Positions 8,985 to 18,330 are shown, counted from the first letter of the stretch. The stretch: DNA of 64,000 bases from Caulobacteraceae bacterium (GCA_947475415.1 CANJLH010000015.1:18067-82066), one strand, 5' to 3'. Notes: a model not told the origin generated them from the sequence alone. Translations and numbers: made by a program.

Positions 8985-10759
8985 GCCGCGCTCTCCGCCT
9001 CCAGGTCTTGGCCCTTGGCCAGCCGGGTGTAGAGGCCTCCGGCGCGGATAAGGCTCGCGTGGGTTCCGGTCTCCACGATTCGGCCCTTGTCGATCACATA
9101 GATGCGGCCGGCGCCGCGCACCGTCGTCAACCTGTGGGCGATCAGCAATGTTGTGCGTCCAGCCATCAGCCGCGCCAGGGCCGCCTGGACCTGGGCTTCG
9201 CTCTCAGCGTCCAGCGCACTGGTGGCCTCGTCGAGCAACAGGATTGGCGCGTCCTTCAGGAACGCCCGCGCGATGGCGATGCGCTGCCGCTGCCCGCCGG
9301 AAAGCCTTGCGCCCGCCTCACCGACACTGGTCGCATAGCCATCGGGCAGCGCTGCGATGAACTCGTGGGCGGCGGCCGCTCGAGCGGCGGCTTCTATCTC
9401 TGAGTCGCTGGCCTCGGGGTTCGCATAGGCGATATTGGCGCGCACCGTGTCGTCGAAAAGGAACGGCTCCTGGGTCACCAGCGCGATGTGCCTGCGCAGA
9501 GACGCCAATGACGCCTCGCGAATATCGACACCGTCCAAGGTCACCCGTCCTGCGGTTGGGTCATAGAACCGCGGAATCAGGTTCAGGATCGTCGTCTTGC
9601 CGCCGCCGGAAGGTCCGACCAGGGCCACGGTTTCGCCGCGCCGCGCCTCAAGTGTCACATCTTCCAGCACGGGCGGGCCATCGCCATAGGCGAAGCTGAC
9701 ATTCTCCAGGCGAATGACCCCATTGGGCGCGACCAGTGACCTGGCCCCGGCGATTTCGCGCACTCGAGGTTCGACATCCAGCGCCGCGAACAGCCGCCGG
9801 GCCGCCGACAGGCCCTCGGCCATCACCGTCTGGAGATTGGCGAGCTGGCGCAGCGACTGCGACGCCATGCCCAGCGCGGTGACGAAGGCCACGAAGGCGC
9901 CGACGTTGGTGGCTCCCGATAGGGACCGCCATCCTGCGTAGGCCAGCACGCCGGCGATAACCAGGGTCATCATCAGCTCTGTCGCCGGCGCAGCCATGGC
10001 TCGGGCGTTGGCGCCCTTCTCCAGATGGCTCTGACGGCGGGCCACCACGGCGGCGACGCGGGCTTCCTCATGGGCCTCGCGATTGTCGATCTTGACCACG
10101 CGCACGCCGTCCAGGCTCTCCATCACCGCCGTGGACAGGGCCGATGTCTCAGTCATCGCGCCTTTGGCCGCCTTGGTGGTCCGTCTGGAAAAGCGCCGCA
10201 TGATCGCCGTCGCCGCCGGCACGGCCACCAGCAGCACCAGGGCGAAGGCCTTGTCGTTGGAGATCATCACAGTCACTGCACCCAGGACGATCAACAGGTG
10301 CTGGGTATAATTCACTATGCCTGCGGTCGCCGCCTCGCGGATCAGGCCGGCGTCATAGAGCACCGACGAGACATAGGCGCCGGTGTGCTGGGTGCGCAGC
10401 CGCGCCAGATCGGCGCGGATCAGGTTCGCGAACAGTTGCACCTGAACGTCGCCCACCACCGCATTGCCGATCCGATTGATCAACCGAGCCTGCACCATCT
10501 GGGCGATCGCGCGCCCCAATGAGTAGCCGACGATCGTCAGTGGGATAACGATGATTGCGCCGGGCTTATGGTTGACCAGAAGGTCGTTGACCGCAGGCTC
10601 CAGAATCTGGGCCAGCTTTACGGAAAAGAAGCCGACGGCCGCCGCCGCCACAAGCGCGACGGCGAGCCTGGCCCAGCGGGGCGCCAGATAGGCCCGCCAT
10701 ATGCGGCCGATCAGGACCCGGGCCGGAAGTTCGGCCGCGGCGGAGACGCTTTCGCTCAT
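8981..10759 (-). CDS. MsbA-like ABC exporter (ATP-binding and permease fused)
   Basis: A 592-residue half-transporter that acts as a homodimer. The N-terminal six-helix exporter domain (about 30-330) is followed by an ATPase domain with Walker A GPSGGGKTT (about 380), signature LSGGQRQRIA (about 485), Walker B ILLLDEATSALD (about 503) and the H-loop IAHRL. Its position directly upstream of DUF374, with waaA and lpxK further on, makes flipping of lipid A-core across the inner membrane the most likely role. Another lipid or glycan exporter of the same subfamily cannot be excluded by sequence. Confidence 0.87.
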   Translation of the reverse strand: MSESVSAAAELPARVLIGRIWRAYLAPRWARLAVALVAAAAVGFFSVKLAQILEPAVNDLLVNHKPGAIIVIPLTIVGYSLGRAIAQMVQARLINRIGNAVVGDVQVQLFANLIRADLARLRTQHTGAYVSSVLYDAGLIREAATAGIVNYTQHLLIVLGAVTVMISNDKAFALVLLVAVPAATAIMRRFSRRTTKAAKGAMTETSALSTAVMESLDGVRVVKIDNREAHEEARVAAVVARRQSHLEKGANARAMAAPATELMMTLVIAGVLAYAGWRSLSGATNVGAFVAFVTALGMASQSLRQLANLQTVMAEGLSAARRLFAALDVEPRVREIAGARSLVAPNGVIRLENVSFAYGDGPPVLEDVTLEARRGETVALVGPSGGGKTTILNLIPRFYDPTAGRVTLDGVDIREASLASLRRHIALVTQEPFLFDDTVRANIAYANPEASDSEIEAAARAAAAHEFIAALPDGYATSVGEAGARLSGGQRQRIAIARAFLKDAPILLLDEATSALDAESEAQVQAALARLMAGRTTLLIAHRLTTVRGAGRIYVIDKGRIVETGTHASLIRAGGLYTRLAKGQDLEAESAA

Positions 10760-10810
10760 GGCTCAGGCGTCCCGCGATGCGGCGACGAAGTCAAGCCGGT
10801 GCGGCGCGGC

Positions 10811-12316
10811 TCAGACCGCGTCCTCAAACAGCGCCTTGATCTCAATGATCTTCGGTTTCATCGACGGCGTTCGCGGCATGTCGTCAATGAACCGGTAGAG
10901 GGTTGGCGCCTGGTAGGGCAGCATGTTCGCCCGCGCCCAGGCGCGCAATTCGTCCTCCGTCAGCTTGGCGCCTTCGCGTAAAACCACCGCGGCGGCGGGG
11001 ACGGCGCCCAGGCGCTTGTCGGCGACGCCGACCACACAGCACTCGCGCACGTCGGGATGGCGCTCGATGATCTGGCCGATCTCTTCACCGTGCACCTTGA
11101 ATCCGCCCCGGTTGATGGCGTTGTCGGTGCGTCCGGTGATCCACAGGTAGCGGTCCGCATCAAGGCGGGCGAGGTCGGTGGTGCGCACCCACTTGCCCTC
11201 CCAGACGAAATCGCCGCGCAGCTCCAGCACGCCCTCAGTCCCAAACGCCAGGACTTCGCCGGTGTCGGGATTGACCACCCGGGCGTCGTATTCCTTGGCC
11301 ACGCGGCCCACCGAGCCGCGGTGGCTTTCCCAGTTGGAACGCCAGTCGTCGATTTCCCAGCCGGACACACCGGTGAACTCGGTGGAGCCATAATTGGTCA
11401 GCAGCGGCTTTTTGAATTTTTCCCAGCAACGGTCGATGGTCTCGTTGCTGGTGGGCGCCGTGCCGCAGCGGAAGGCGATGACGCTCTCGAACTCCTCGGC
11501 GGTGGCGTCGGATTCCAACAGCATCAGCATGGCGCTGGGTGGAATGCTGGCGACCCTGGGTTTGTGCTCGCGTACGGCCTGGCGCCATTCGGCCAGGTTG
11601 AACTTGTCCAGCATGCAGATCTTGAAGCCGCCCATAACCGCATGGATCAGCCCCCACAGGCCGGCGATATGCACCAGAGCGCCTTGGTGAATGGTCACCG
11701 CCTTGCGCAGGGTGGGTTCCCCGTCGAGGGTGCGGTTGCGCTCAAATCGCAGCGCCACCTCCATGGTTTTCAGAACCCTGTGGCGGGTCAGCGGCACGCG
11801 CTTGGGCGTGCCGGTTGTCCCCGAGGTCAGCATATAGATGACCACGTCGTGGTCGGGGACGAACATCTCCGCCCCGGTGATCTTCTCCAGGCCGGCCACA
11901 AGGCGCACCGGCGCGGCGGAATCACCGGTGAGCTCCACCCCGGCGGCGCCGATCTCCCTGGCCACGTCCTTCAGCGCCGGACGGCTCCAGTCCTCGGACG
12001 ACGCTGCGATCACCGGCGGACGCAGCTTGCGTATGTCGGCCGCCAGGGTCTCATCGGGATAGAAGGGGTTGAGGGTGATCAGGCACCGGTCCGACGCCAC
12101 CACGGACAGGATCAGTCCCGCATGCTCTGGCGTGTTGCGCAGGATGCAACCGACCGCGCCGGTGGGTGGCGAGCCAGCCTGGACGAGGGCCGCGTCGACG
12201 CCGTCGACGATCGCGCCGATCTCGCCCCAGCTACGCCATTTGCCTTCAAACTGGATCGCGTCGGCGGCCGGATCGATCTTCAGCGTCTTGCGGATGCGGT
12301 CGTGAAAATTGGTCAT
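10811..12316 (-). CDS. AMP-dependent acyl-CoA synthetase/ligase
   Basis: A 501-residue class I adenylate-forming enzyme that would activate a carboxylic acid to its acyl-CoA through an acyl-AMP. The phosphate-binding loop is TSGTTGTPKR (164-173), followed by NYGSTEFTG and the hinge region DRYLWITGRTDNAINRGGFKV. The C-terminal catalytic lysine lies near PRTPSMKPKI. The ATG at 12316 is preferred to an upstream GTG at 12343 because ACGAGG precedes it. It is 51 bp upstream of the MsbA-like gene and diverges from the phosphatase gene at 12380. The substrate is unknown; long-chain fatty acid supply to lipid synthesis is one possibility. Confidence 0.85.
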   Translation of the reverse strand: MTNFHDRIRKTLKIDPAADAIQFEGKWRSWGEIGAIVDGVDAALVQAGSPPTGAVGCILRNTPEHAGLILSVVASDRCLITLNPFYPDETLAADIRKLRPPVIAASSEDWSRPALKDVAREIGAAGVELTGDSAAPVRLVAGLEKITGAEMFVPDHDVVIYMLTSGTTGTPKRVPLTRHRVLKTMEVALRFERNRTLDGEPTLRKAVTIHQGALVHIAGLWGLIHAVMGGFKICMLDKFNLAEWRQAVREHKPRVASIPPSAMLMLLESDATAEEFESVIAFRCGTAPTSNETIDRCWEKFKKPLLTNYGSTEFTGVSGWEIDDWRSNWESHRGSVGRVAKEYDARVVNPDTGEVLAFGTEGVLELRGDFVWEGKWVRTTDLARLDADRYLWITGRTDNAINRGGFKVHGEEIGQIIERHPDVRECCVVGVADKRLGAVPAAAVVLREGAKLTEDELRAWARANMLPYQAPTLYRFIDDMPRTPSMKPKIIEIKALFEDAV

Positions 12317-12379
12317 GCGAGCCTCGTGGGAAACGGCCGGCACATTCCATCGCCTGGGCCCGCCCGTCCAGTGACCGAA

Positions 12380-13105
12380 ATGAATTCAATCATGGCCGAA
12401 CTCACACTAGTTAGGCCTGAGATGACGCGGGAGCGCCGATTGGCCGAATTCGATCTCTCAACCCGCGGCGGGCGCCTGCGGACCTACTTGGACTATCTGT
12501 GGAACGACCACGCCTATCTGCGGCTGGGGTTTCGCAACGCGCACTGGATCAGTGATGAGCTGGCGCGGGCGAATCAGCCCTGGCCGCATCAACTGGCCGG
12601 CTGGAAGCGCCAGGGGGTTCGCACGGTGATCAACCTGCGCGGGGGCTTCGACGCCAGTTTCCATGCCCTCGAGAAGGCCGCGTGCGAACACCTGGGCCTG
12701 AACCTGGTCGACTTCACGATCACCTCTCGAGAGGTTCCAAGCTTGGCGAGGGTGCTCGGGGCCAAGGCCTTGTTCGAGACCGTGGAATATCCGGCGATGA
12801 TGCACTGCAAGTCCGGCGCGGACCGGGCCGGAATCATGAGTGTGTTCTACATGCATTTCCGAAGGGGCCTGCCAATCCGGGAGGCGTTGGACCAGCTTTC
12901 CTTGCGCTATCTCCACGTCAGGGCTGGCAAGACCGGAGTGCTGGACTACACCTTCGAACGCTACCTCGCGGAGGGCGAGCCGGTCGGTCAGAGCTTCCTC
13001 GACTGGGTGCGGAGCCCTGCCTACGATCCCGCCGCCATCAAGTCCGACTTCCGCGCCCAATGGTGGGGCAGGGCGCTGACTGAGGGGCTGCTCAGGCGGG
13101 AATAG
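12380..13105 (+). CDS. Protein tyrosine phosphatase-fold protein (candidate CtpA-like lipid A phosphatase)
   Basis: A ~241-residue cysteine phosphatase. The CX5R active site is HCKSGADR (142-149), with C143 as nucleophile and R149 as phosphate ligand. VINLRGG (84-90) and DFTITSREVP (111-120, possible general acid D111) fit dual-specificity phosphatases. Start choices are the ATGs at 12380, 12392 or 12422; the frame continues far upstream only as antisense of the ligase gene. It sits inside a lipid A region. In Caulobacter the essential PTP homologue CtpA affects lipid A phosphates and outer-membrane integrity, so an orthologous role is plausible but inferred. A phosphatidylglycerophosphate phosphatase is an alternative. 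Confidence 0.82.
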   Translation: MNSIMAELTLVRPEMTRERRLAEFDLSTRGGRLRTYLDYLWNDHAYLRLGFRNAHWISDELARANQPWPHQLAGWKRQGVRTVINLRGGFDASFHALEKAACEHLGLNLVDFTITSREVPSLARVLGAKALFETVEYPAMMHCKSGADRAGIMSVFYMHFRRGLPIREALDQLSLRYLHVRAGKTGVLDYTFERYLAEGEPVGQSFLDWVRSPAYDPAAIKSDFRAQWWGRALTEGLLRRE

Positions 13106-13111
13106 CCGTTC

Positions 13112-13363
13112 TCAATGGTCGTGGTCGCCGCCATGGTCGTCATCGTCGAGAGGATCCAGCAGCTTGTGGGCGTGGATGATGAAATAGCGCATCAGAGCGT
13201 TGTCCACCGTGGCCTGGGCGCGGGCCCGCCAGGCCTTCATGGCCTCTCCGTAGTTGGGGAAAGCGCCTACGAACTCGACCTTCTTCAGGTCCTTAAAGGC
13301 GATTTGGTCCAGGTCGGCGAGTTCACCGCCAATCACAAGGTGCAGGAGTTGTCTGTCGGGCAT
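13112..13363 (-). CDS. DUF4170 domain small protein with Asp/His-rich tail
   Basis: An 83-residue protein of the DUF4170 family, recognised from the pattern LHLVIGGEL, FVGAFPNYGEAMKAWRARAQATVDNALMRYFIIHAHKLLDP. The family has no assigned function and is found beside cysQ and lipid A genes in alphaproteobacteria. The last 11 residues (DDDDHGGDHDH) form an acidic, histidine-rich tail that could bind divalent metal. It starts 2 bp before the cysQ stop codon on the same strand, so it belongs to the pmbA-cysQ-DUF4170 operon. No membrane segment or signal peptide is seen. Confidence 0.82.
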   Translation of the reverse strand: MPDRQLLHLVIGGELADLDQIAFKDLKKVEFVGAFPNYGEAMKAWRARAQATVDNALMRYFIIHAHKLLDPLDDDDHGGDHDH

Positions 13364-13365
13364 GG

Positions 13366-14187
13366 CTACTTCGATGCGGCGTTAGGGGGCGTCTGACGCG
13401 GCGCAATATGCGCAAGGCGCTCCAGGATCAATGGGGCGATCAGCGGGTTGGCGCAGACTAGGTTGGACTGCTGCGGAATTGAGCGATTGTAGCTGAAAAC
13501 TCCTCCCTGATGGTCCCCGCACTGTGCGCCGGCCTCTCTGGCGATCAGGTCGGCCGCCGCCAGGTCCCAGTCGTGCTTGGGCGCCAGCGTCAGGGTGGCG
13601 TCAAAATCGCCGGAAGCCACCAGGCACATGCGATAGGCGGTGGAGTTCCGCGGCTCCACCCGCATTGCGGGCCACGGCGTCGGCCAGTCAATATGGGTGA
13701 ACAGACGCGGCTCGCCGACGATGCCGGCATCCTCCAGGGCTGAGGTTTCGCTGACGCGGATCGGCCGTCCATTAAGCGTTGCGCCGTCACCGACAGCCGC
13801 CGCGTACACTTCACCGGTCTGCGGGGCGAAAACTACACCTGCGATGGGCCTGTCGTCCTCTACAACGGCGGCTGATACAGCCCACCAAGGGCGGTCGTTG
13901 AGAAATGCCCGGGTGCCGTCAATCGGATCAACCACGAACAGGCGGCGGCGGCTCATACGGTCGGAATCGTCGGCCGTTTCTTCCGAGAGCCAGCCATAGT
14001 CAGGCCGCGCGCTGCGTAGGCGTTCGGTCAGCAGCGCATCACAGGCGAAGTCGGCGTTGGTGACCGGCGAGTTTCCCGCCTTGTAGTCGATTTCAAGCCC
14101 GGCCGCGCGCAGCCGCAGGGCAAGCTCACCCGCGGCTCGGGCGACGTCGAGGAGCAACGCAAGGTCCAGTCGCGGGTTGGCGTTCAT
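13366..14187 (-). CDS. cysQ: Inositol monophosphatase family, 3'(2'),5'-bisphosphate nucleotidase CysQ
   Basis: A 273-residue Mg-dependent phosphatase that most likely hydrolyses PAP, the by-product of sulfate activation. The metal-site motifs of the IMPase fold are present: the acidic WLSEETAD (E69/E70), DPIDGTRAFL (D87, D90) and the C-terminal WDLAAADLI. Among IMPase relatives, the neighbours pmbA and DUF4170 fit CysQ, but activity on other phosphorylated substrates is possible. It overlaps the pmbA stop by 4 bp. Confidence 0.86.
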   Translation of the reverse strand: MNANPRLDLALLLDVARAAGELALRLRAAGLEIDYKAGNSPVTNADFACDALLTERLRSARPDYGWLSEETADDSDRMSRRRLFVVDPIDGTRAFLNDRPWWAVSAAVVEDDRPIAGVVFAPQTGEVYAAAVGDGATLNGRPIRVSETSALEDAGIVGEPRLFTHIDWPTPWPAMRVEPRNSTAYRMCLVASGDFDATLTLAPKHDWDLAAADLIAREAGAQCGDHQGGVFSYNRSIPQQSNLVCANPLIAPLILERLAHIAPRQTPPNAASK

Positions 14188-15524
14188 AGTCCCGCGATGG
14201 CGAGCCCATCCACCAATAAGGAGGGCGCGTTTGAAGCGCCTCGAATCTCCAGATCAGAGCCTGGGACGAGCCGCGCGTAGATGTCGATCAGATTGCCCGC
14301 AACGGTGATCTCTGTGACTGGGTAGGCCGGCTCACCATTTTCGAACCATACGCCCGAGCACCCGACAGACCAGTCGCCGGTGTTTCCATTCAGCGAAGGA
14401 CCGAACATCGAGGTGACCAGGAGGCCCGCGCCGGCGTCGCGCATCAGGCCGGCCTGATCTGTCGTCCCGGGCGTGAACGTCAGGTTAGCAGGCGAAACCC
14501 CGGATGGGCCGGCCAATCTGCGCGATGCGTGGCCGGTGGTGACCAGGCCGAGCTGGCGCGCCGATGATGAATTCAAAAGCCAAGTGGTGAGTATGCCCTT
14601 GTCGATCAGCCTGCGGAACTGATTGGCGACACCCTCGTCGTCGAAGGGCGCTGATCCCAGGCCGCGCCGCCGGTGCGGATCGTCGGTGATTTCGACATCA
14701 GCGGCGAACACCCGTTCGCCCAGCTTGTCTTTAAGGAAGGATGCGCCCCTGGCGATGGACGGCCCTGAAATCGCGCCCACCAGCGGGCCGATCAACGCTG
14801 CGGCGATGCGATTCTCAAAAATCACAGGTGCTGTGGTCGAGGCGATCTTGCGCGCGCCCAGCCGGGCGGCCGCTCGGCGGCCGGCCTCGGCCCCGATCGC
14901 GCCCGACCCTGGCAGATCCTCTTGCCAGCGCACAGTACGCCAGTCGCTGCCCGTTTCCATGGCCTGCCCGTCTCCGGCGATCGCCGTGGCGGCGACGGAG
15001 AAGCTCGAGGCCCTGTGCAGGCTGGAAAAGCCGCCGCTGGTGGCCATGCGCCATTCCGACGCCCCCCAGGAAGCCGTGGCGCCGTCGGAATTCACAATCC
15101 GAGGGACGGCGCGAGCTGAGTCCTCGGCCTCCTTAGCCCGCGCCTCCAGCGTCTCTGGGGTCGGCTCGGCTGGATCGAACAAATCTAGATCCGGCAATGG
15201 ACCACGCGCCAGCCGGTCGGAATCTGCGAGGCCAGCATAGGGGTCCTCGGGCGCCAGCCGCGCCATGGCGACGACGCGTTCCACGAGCCTGGCCCGGGCG
15301 TCGGCCGAGATGTCCGAGGATGACACCGTCGCCTGTCTATGACCCACGAACACCCGCAGGCCGAGGTCGCGAGACTCCTCGCGTTCCACCTCCTCGAGCT
15401 TGCCGAGACGTACGGAGATGGAGAGCGCGCGGCGATTGGCGGCGACCGCCTCGGCGGCGTCGGCGCCGGCCTTGAGGGCGGCGGCGACGAGGTCGTTCAG
15501 CATGGCTTCGTCCATCCGTCGCAT
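14184..15524 (-). CDS. pmbA: TldD/PmbA family metalloprotease subunit PmbA (TldE)
   Basis: A 446-residue member of the TldD/TldE (PmbA) pair, which form a heterodimeric protease acting on unfolded or modified peptides. The N-terminal domain has ESRDLGLRVFVGHRQATVSSSD, the linker EDPYAGLAD, and the C-terminal half GPSGVSPANLTFTPG and FGPSLNGNTGDWSVGCSGVWFENGE, which are characteristic of PmbA. The HExxxH metal motif belongs to the TldD partner and is absent here, as expected for TldE. No tldD is in the window. It is the first gene of the pmbA-cysQ-DUF4170 set. Confidence 0.92.
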   Translation of the reverse strand: MRRMDEAMLNDLVAAALKAGADAAEAVAANRRALSISVRLGKLEEVEREESRDLGLRVFVGHRQATVSSSDISADARARLVERVVAMARLAPEDPYAGLADSDRLARGPLPDLDLFDPAEPTPETLEARAKEAEDSARAVPRIVNSDGATASWGASEWRMATSGGFSSLHRASSFSVAATAIAGDGQAMETGSDWRTVRWQEDLPGSGAIGAEAGRRAAARLGARKIASTTAPVIFENRIAAALIGPLVGAISGPSIARGASFLKDKLGERVFAADVEITDDPHRRRGLGSAPFDDEGVANQFRRLIDKGILTTWLLNSSSARQLGLVTTGHASRRLAGPSGVSPANLTFTPGTTDQAGLMRDAGAGLLVTSMFGPSLNGNTGDWSVGCSGVWFENGEPAYPVTEITVAGNLIDIYARLVPGSDLEIRGASNAPSLLVDGLAIAGL

Positions 15525-15565
15525 ATGGCCGACCCAAGGGCCTGCGGCAAGCGTGGCCGGACGCT

Positions 15566-15967
15566 TCAGGCGACGGCGTAGAACAGAAGCGCCACGCCTG
15601 CGAAGACATAGGCGAGCCAGGTTATCGATACCCCAATCGCCCGCGCCAGGGTGGCCTCCCCCGATCGCGACAGGCCGATGGCGTGAATCACGCGACCTAC
15701 GAACATCAACAGGCCCAGGATGTGGACGACCACAGGGGCGACATCCAGCGCGGCGAACAGGGCCAGCGTCGCCATGCCGGCGGGGACATACTCTGTCGCA
15801 TTGCCGAAGGCGCGGATCGCTTGGGCGAGGTCGGGAATGTCGCCGTCACCCAGCGCCACCCTGTGCTGCTGACGCTTGCGCACCACCAGAATTGATAGGA
15901 TCAAAAGTAGAATGATGTGCAGGCCGGCCCAAAATGCCGCCGCGTGTCCGGATGTCGCCGCTGTCAT
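15566..15967 (-). CDS. MAPEG family membrane protein
   Basis: A 133-residue protein with about four transmembrane helices and the MAPEG signature RAFGNATEYVP (52-62). MAPEG proteins include microsomal glutathione transferases and leukotriene synthases; bacterial members are mostly uncharacterised and may conjugate glutathione to lipophilic or peroxidised substrates. Its start codon lies at 15967, and 41 bp separate its stop from the pmbA start downstream. The substrate cannot be inferred. Confidence 0.85.
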   Translation of the reverse strand: MTAATSGHAAAFWAGLHIILLLILSILVVRKRQQHRVALGDGDIPDLAQAIRAFGNATEYVPAGMATLALFAALDVAPVVVHILGLLMFVGRVIHAIGLSRSGEATLARAIGVSITWLAYVFAGVALLFYAVA

Positions 15968-16053
15968 CGCCCCCGGTCCGTCCTACTGACGCCGCGGCAG
16001 GATTGGCCGCGAAAGGCGCCAAGAGCAAGGCCGTCCGCACTGACTGCGGGAGT

Positions 16054-17580
16054 TTAATCGACGGGCGCGCCCTCGCCAGGGAGTCCGAGCTCCGCCCACC
16101 TGCGGGTAACCGCAGCCACCACTTCGGCGTCCATCCCAAGCTTGGTTCCCCATTCGCGCTTGGTTTCGGGAGGCCATTTGTCGGTGGCGTCCAGGCCGAT
16201 CTTCGAGCCCAGGCCGGATTCCGGCGAGGCGAAGTCGAGATAATCGATCGGCGTGTTCTCGATGATGGTGATGTCGCGCGCCGGGTCCATCCGGGTGGAG
16301 ATGGCCCACATGACGTCTTTCCAGTCGCGGGCGTTGATGTCGTCGTCCACGACGATCACCCACTTTGTGTACATGAACTGCCGCAGGTAGCTCCACACGC
16401 CCATCATCACCCGCTTGGCATGGCCGGCGTAGGCCTTCTTCATGGAGACCACGGCGATCCGGTAGCTGCAGCCCTCCGGCGGAAGCCAGAAATCGACTAT
16501 TTCCGGAAACTGTTGGCGCAGCAACGGAATGAACACCTCGTTGAGCGCCTCGCCCAGGATGCTGGGCTCGTCGGGCGGCCGGCCGGTAAAGGTTGTCAGA
16601 TAGATCGGATCGCGCCGCATGGTGATTGCGGTGACCTGGAATATCGGGAAGCGCTCGACGGAATTGTAGTAGCCGGTGTGGTCTCCGTAGGGACCCTCGT
16701 CGGCGTATTCATCGAGCAACACGTGCCCCTCGATGACGATCTCGGCCTCGGCGGGGACCAGCAGCGGCACGGTCTTGGCCTTGACCAGCTCCACCTTCGA
16801 ACCACGCAGCAGACCCGCGAACTGGTATTCCGACAAGGTGTCCGGAACTGGCGTGACGGCGGCCAGGATTGTGCCGGGGTCGGCGCCGATTACAGCGCAG
16901 GCGGGCAGGGGCTCGCGTTTGCCCTCGGCTTTCCAGCGCCGATGATGCTGGGCGCCGCCCCGGTGGGCTAGCCAGCGCATGATGGTGCGGTCCTTGCCGA
17001 TCACCTGCATGCGGTAGATGCCCAAGTTGAAATCGTCCTCACGGGATTGCGACGGACCCTTGGTCACCACCAGCGGCCAGGTTATCAGCGGCGCGGGTTC
17101 GCCCGGCCAGCAAGTCTGGATCGGTAACCTGCCAAGGTCGATATCGTCGCCTGTGAACACCACCTCCTGGACCGGTGCTTTCTTCACCACTTTCGGGCGC
17201 ATGGACATTACGGTCCTGGCCAGCGGCAACAGGCCCATGGCGTCCTTGAAACCCCTCGGTGGTTCCGGCGCGCGCAGGAAAGCCAGCAGTTCTCCTACCT
17301 CGCGCAGATCCGCCGCGGTTTCGCGTTCCTGTTCGCCCAGGGTGACACCCATCGCCACCCGCTTGACGGTACCGAACAGATTGGCGAGCGCCGGGATGGG
17401 AGAGATCTCACCGTCTGCCCGGATCGGTTGCTCGAATAACACCGCCGGTCCGCCTGTCGCCAGCAGGCGGCGTTGAATCTCGGTTATTTCCAGGACGGTG
17501 GACACGGGCGCCTTGACCCGCACCAACTCGCCGGCCGCCTCCAGCCGGGCCAGGAAATCCCTGAGCGAATTATAGGCCAT
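16054..17580 (-). CDS. ubiD: UbiD family prenyl-FMN-dependent decarboxylase
   Basis: A 508-residue decarboxylase, most likely 3-octaprenyl-4-hydroxybenzoate decarboxylase of ubiquinone synthesis. Family hallmarks are [20 protein letters not shown] (185-204), HRGGAQHHR (206-214), the region EADVILEGE-like [20 protein letters not shown] followed by YGDHTGYY (about 296), and a C-terminal [18 protein letters not shown]. The catalytic Arg and Glu residues expected for prenyl-FMN chemistry lie in these segments. No ubiX lies nearby, so prenyl-FMN must come from elsewhere. A paralogue acting on other aromatic acids would look similar. Confidence 0.93.
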   Translation of the reverse strand: MAYNSLRDFLARLEAAGELVRVKAPVSTVLEITEIQRRLLATGGPAVLFEQPIRADGEISPIPALANLFGTVKRVAMGVTLGEQERETAADLREVGELLAFLRAPEPPRGFKDAMGLLPLARTVMSMRPKVVKKAPVQEVVFTGDDIDLGRLPIQTCWPGEPAPLITWPLVVTKGPSQSREDDFNLGIYRMQVIGKDRTIMRWLAHRGGAQHHRRWKAEGKREPLPACAVIGADPGTILAAVTPVPDTLSEYQFAGLLRGSKVELVKAKTVPLLVPAEAEIVIEGHVLLDEYADEGPYGDHTGYYNSVERFPIFQVTAITMRRDPIYLTTFTGRPPDEPSILGEALNEVFIPLLRQQFPEIVDFWLPPEGCSYRIAVVSMKKAYAGHAKRVMMGVWSYLRQFMYTKWVIVVDDDINARDWKDVMWAISTRMDPARDITIIENTPIDYLDFASPESGLGSKIGLDATDKWPPETKREWGTKLGMDAEVVAAVTRRWAELGLPGEGAPVD

Positions 17581-17634
17581 GCGGTCTCCGGGGCGGTAGG
17601 GCGGCGGGAAACCTAGGGCGTGGCGGCGGCGCTG

Positions 17635-18228
17635 TCACGCCGGACCGCCGCGAAGCCGCAGCGCGGCCCGGGTGAGATCGTCAGGCGAATTGATGTTCAG
17701 GAACGCCTCGTCATCTGGGAAATCAACGATGGCCGCGCCCGCGTCACTCAACATCTGGTGGACCGGAGGGTGCAGTCCGTTCGCCAGCGCCGCCCGCAGC
17801 GGCCGAATCATTGCGCCGCGCCATACCGCGCAAAGGGGCTGCAGACCGCCCGGTGTGCGGGCCATAGCGGCCGGCGCGCCCGCCGAAGCTCCAATCAGCC
17901 GTTCGGCCAGGCCCGCGGGCAACAGCGGCGCGTCGCAGGGCAAAGTCACCAGGGTGTCATCCTTGCCCTGAGCCCAGATGAGCCCGGCCATTACACCAGC
18001 CAGCGGCCCGCGTGGGCTTGCAGGCGGATCCTCCAGGCAGGCCAGGCCTAGCCTCTCCGCCAGGCGGGCTGCTGCGCAGCCAGGCGGGCAACTTACCGCC
18101 ACGACGTCGCAGGTCGACAAGCGGTCGACGGCGCGTTCCAGGAGACTGACGCCGTCAATCTCCGACGCAGCTTTCTCGGCGCCAAAGCGCAGCGATCTTC
18201 CGCCCGCCAGAATCAATCCCAATGCCAT
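17635..18228 (-). CDS. mobA: Molybdenum cofactor nucleotidyltransferase MobA
   Basis: A 197-residue NTP-transferase-fold protein attaching a nucleotide to molybdopterin. The motif LILAGGRSLRFGAEK (5-19) matches the nucleotide-binding LAGGxSxRMGxxK of guanylyltransferase MobA, with F replacing M. GPLAGVMAGL, VTLPCDAPLLP and the C-terminal FLNINSPDDL also fit MobA. It is transcribed away from iorAB, a molybdenum hydroxylase, with 102 bp between the start codons. Enzymes of that family usually carry the cytosine form made by MocA, so the specificity merits checking. Confidence 0.87.
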   Translation of the reverse strand: MALGLILAGGRSLRFGAEKAASEIDGVSLLERAVDRLSTCDVVAVSCPPGCAAARLAERLGLACLEDPPASPRGPLAGVMAGLIWAQGKDDTLVTLPCDAPLLPAGLAERLIGASAGAPAAMARTPGGLQPLCAVWRGAMIRPLRAALANGLHPPVHQMLSDAGAAIVDFPDDEAFLNINSPDDLTRAALRLRGGPA

Positions 18229-18330
18229 TGCTCCACCCTAGGCTGGAGCGGTTGCGAATACGTCATCAAGCCGTCGCTTGAGGCGATCATTCGCCCGTAA
18301 TAGCCTCGCCCTCAAATCCGGAGGCTGCAG

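Noticed and set aside
11057..12379. Long open frame upstream of the phosphatase gene
   Set aside because: It is in frame with the phosphatase but runs antisense to the acyl-CoA ligase, whose motifs are clear. High GC makes such long antisense frames common; the phosphatase homology begins near 12380.
15961..15978. CTGTCAT half-site near the MAPEG start
   Set aside because: There is no second half-site at the right spacing, and the motif overlaps the start codon of the MAPEG gene.
18261..18280. Pho-box-like CGTCAT-N4-CCGTCGC ahead of iorA
   Set aside because: Only about five and four of seven positions match the half-site consensus; not better than chance in this base composition.
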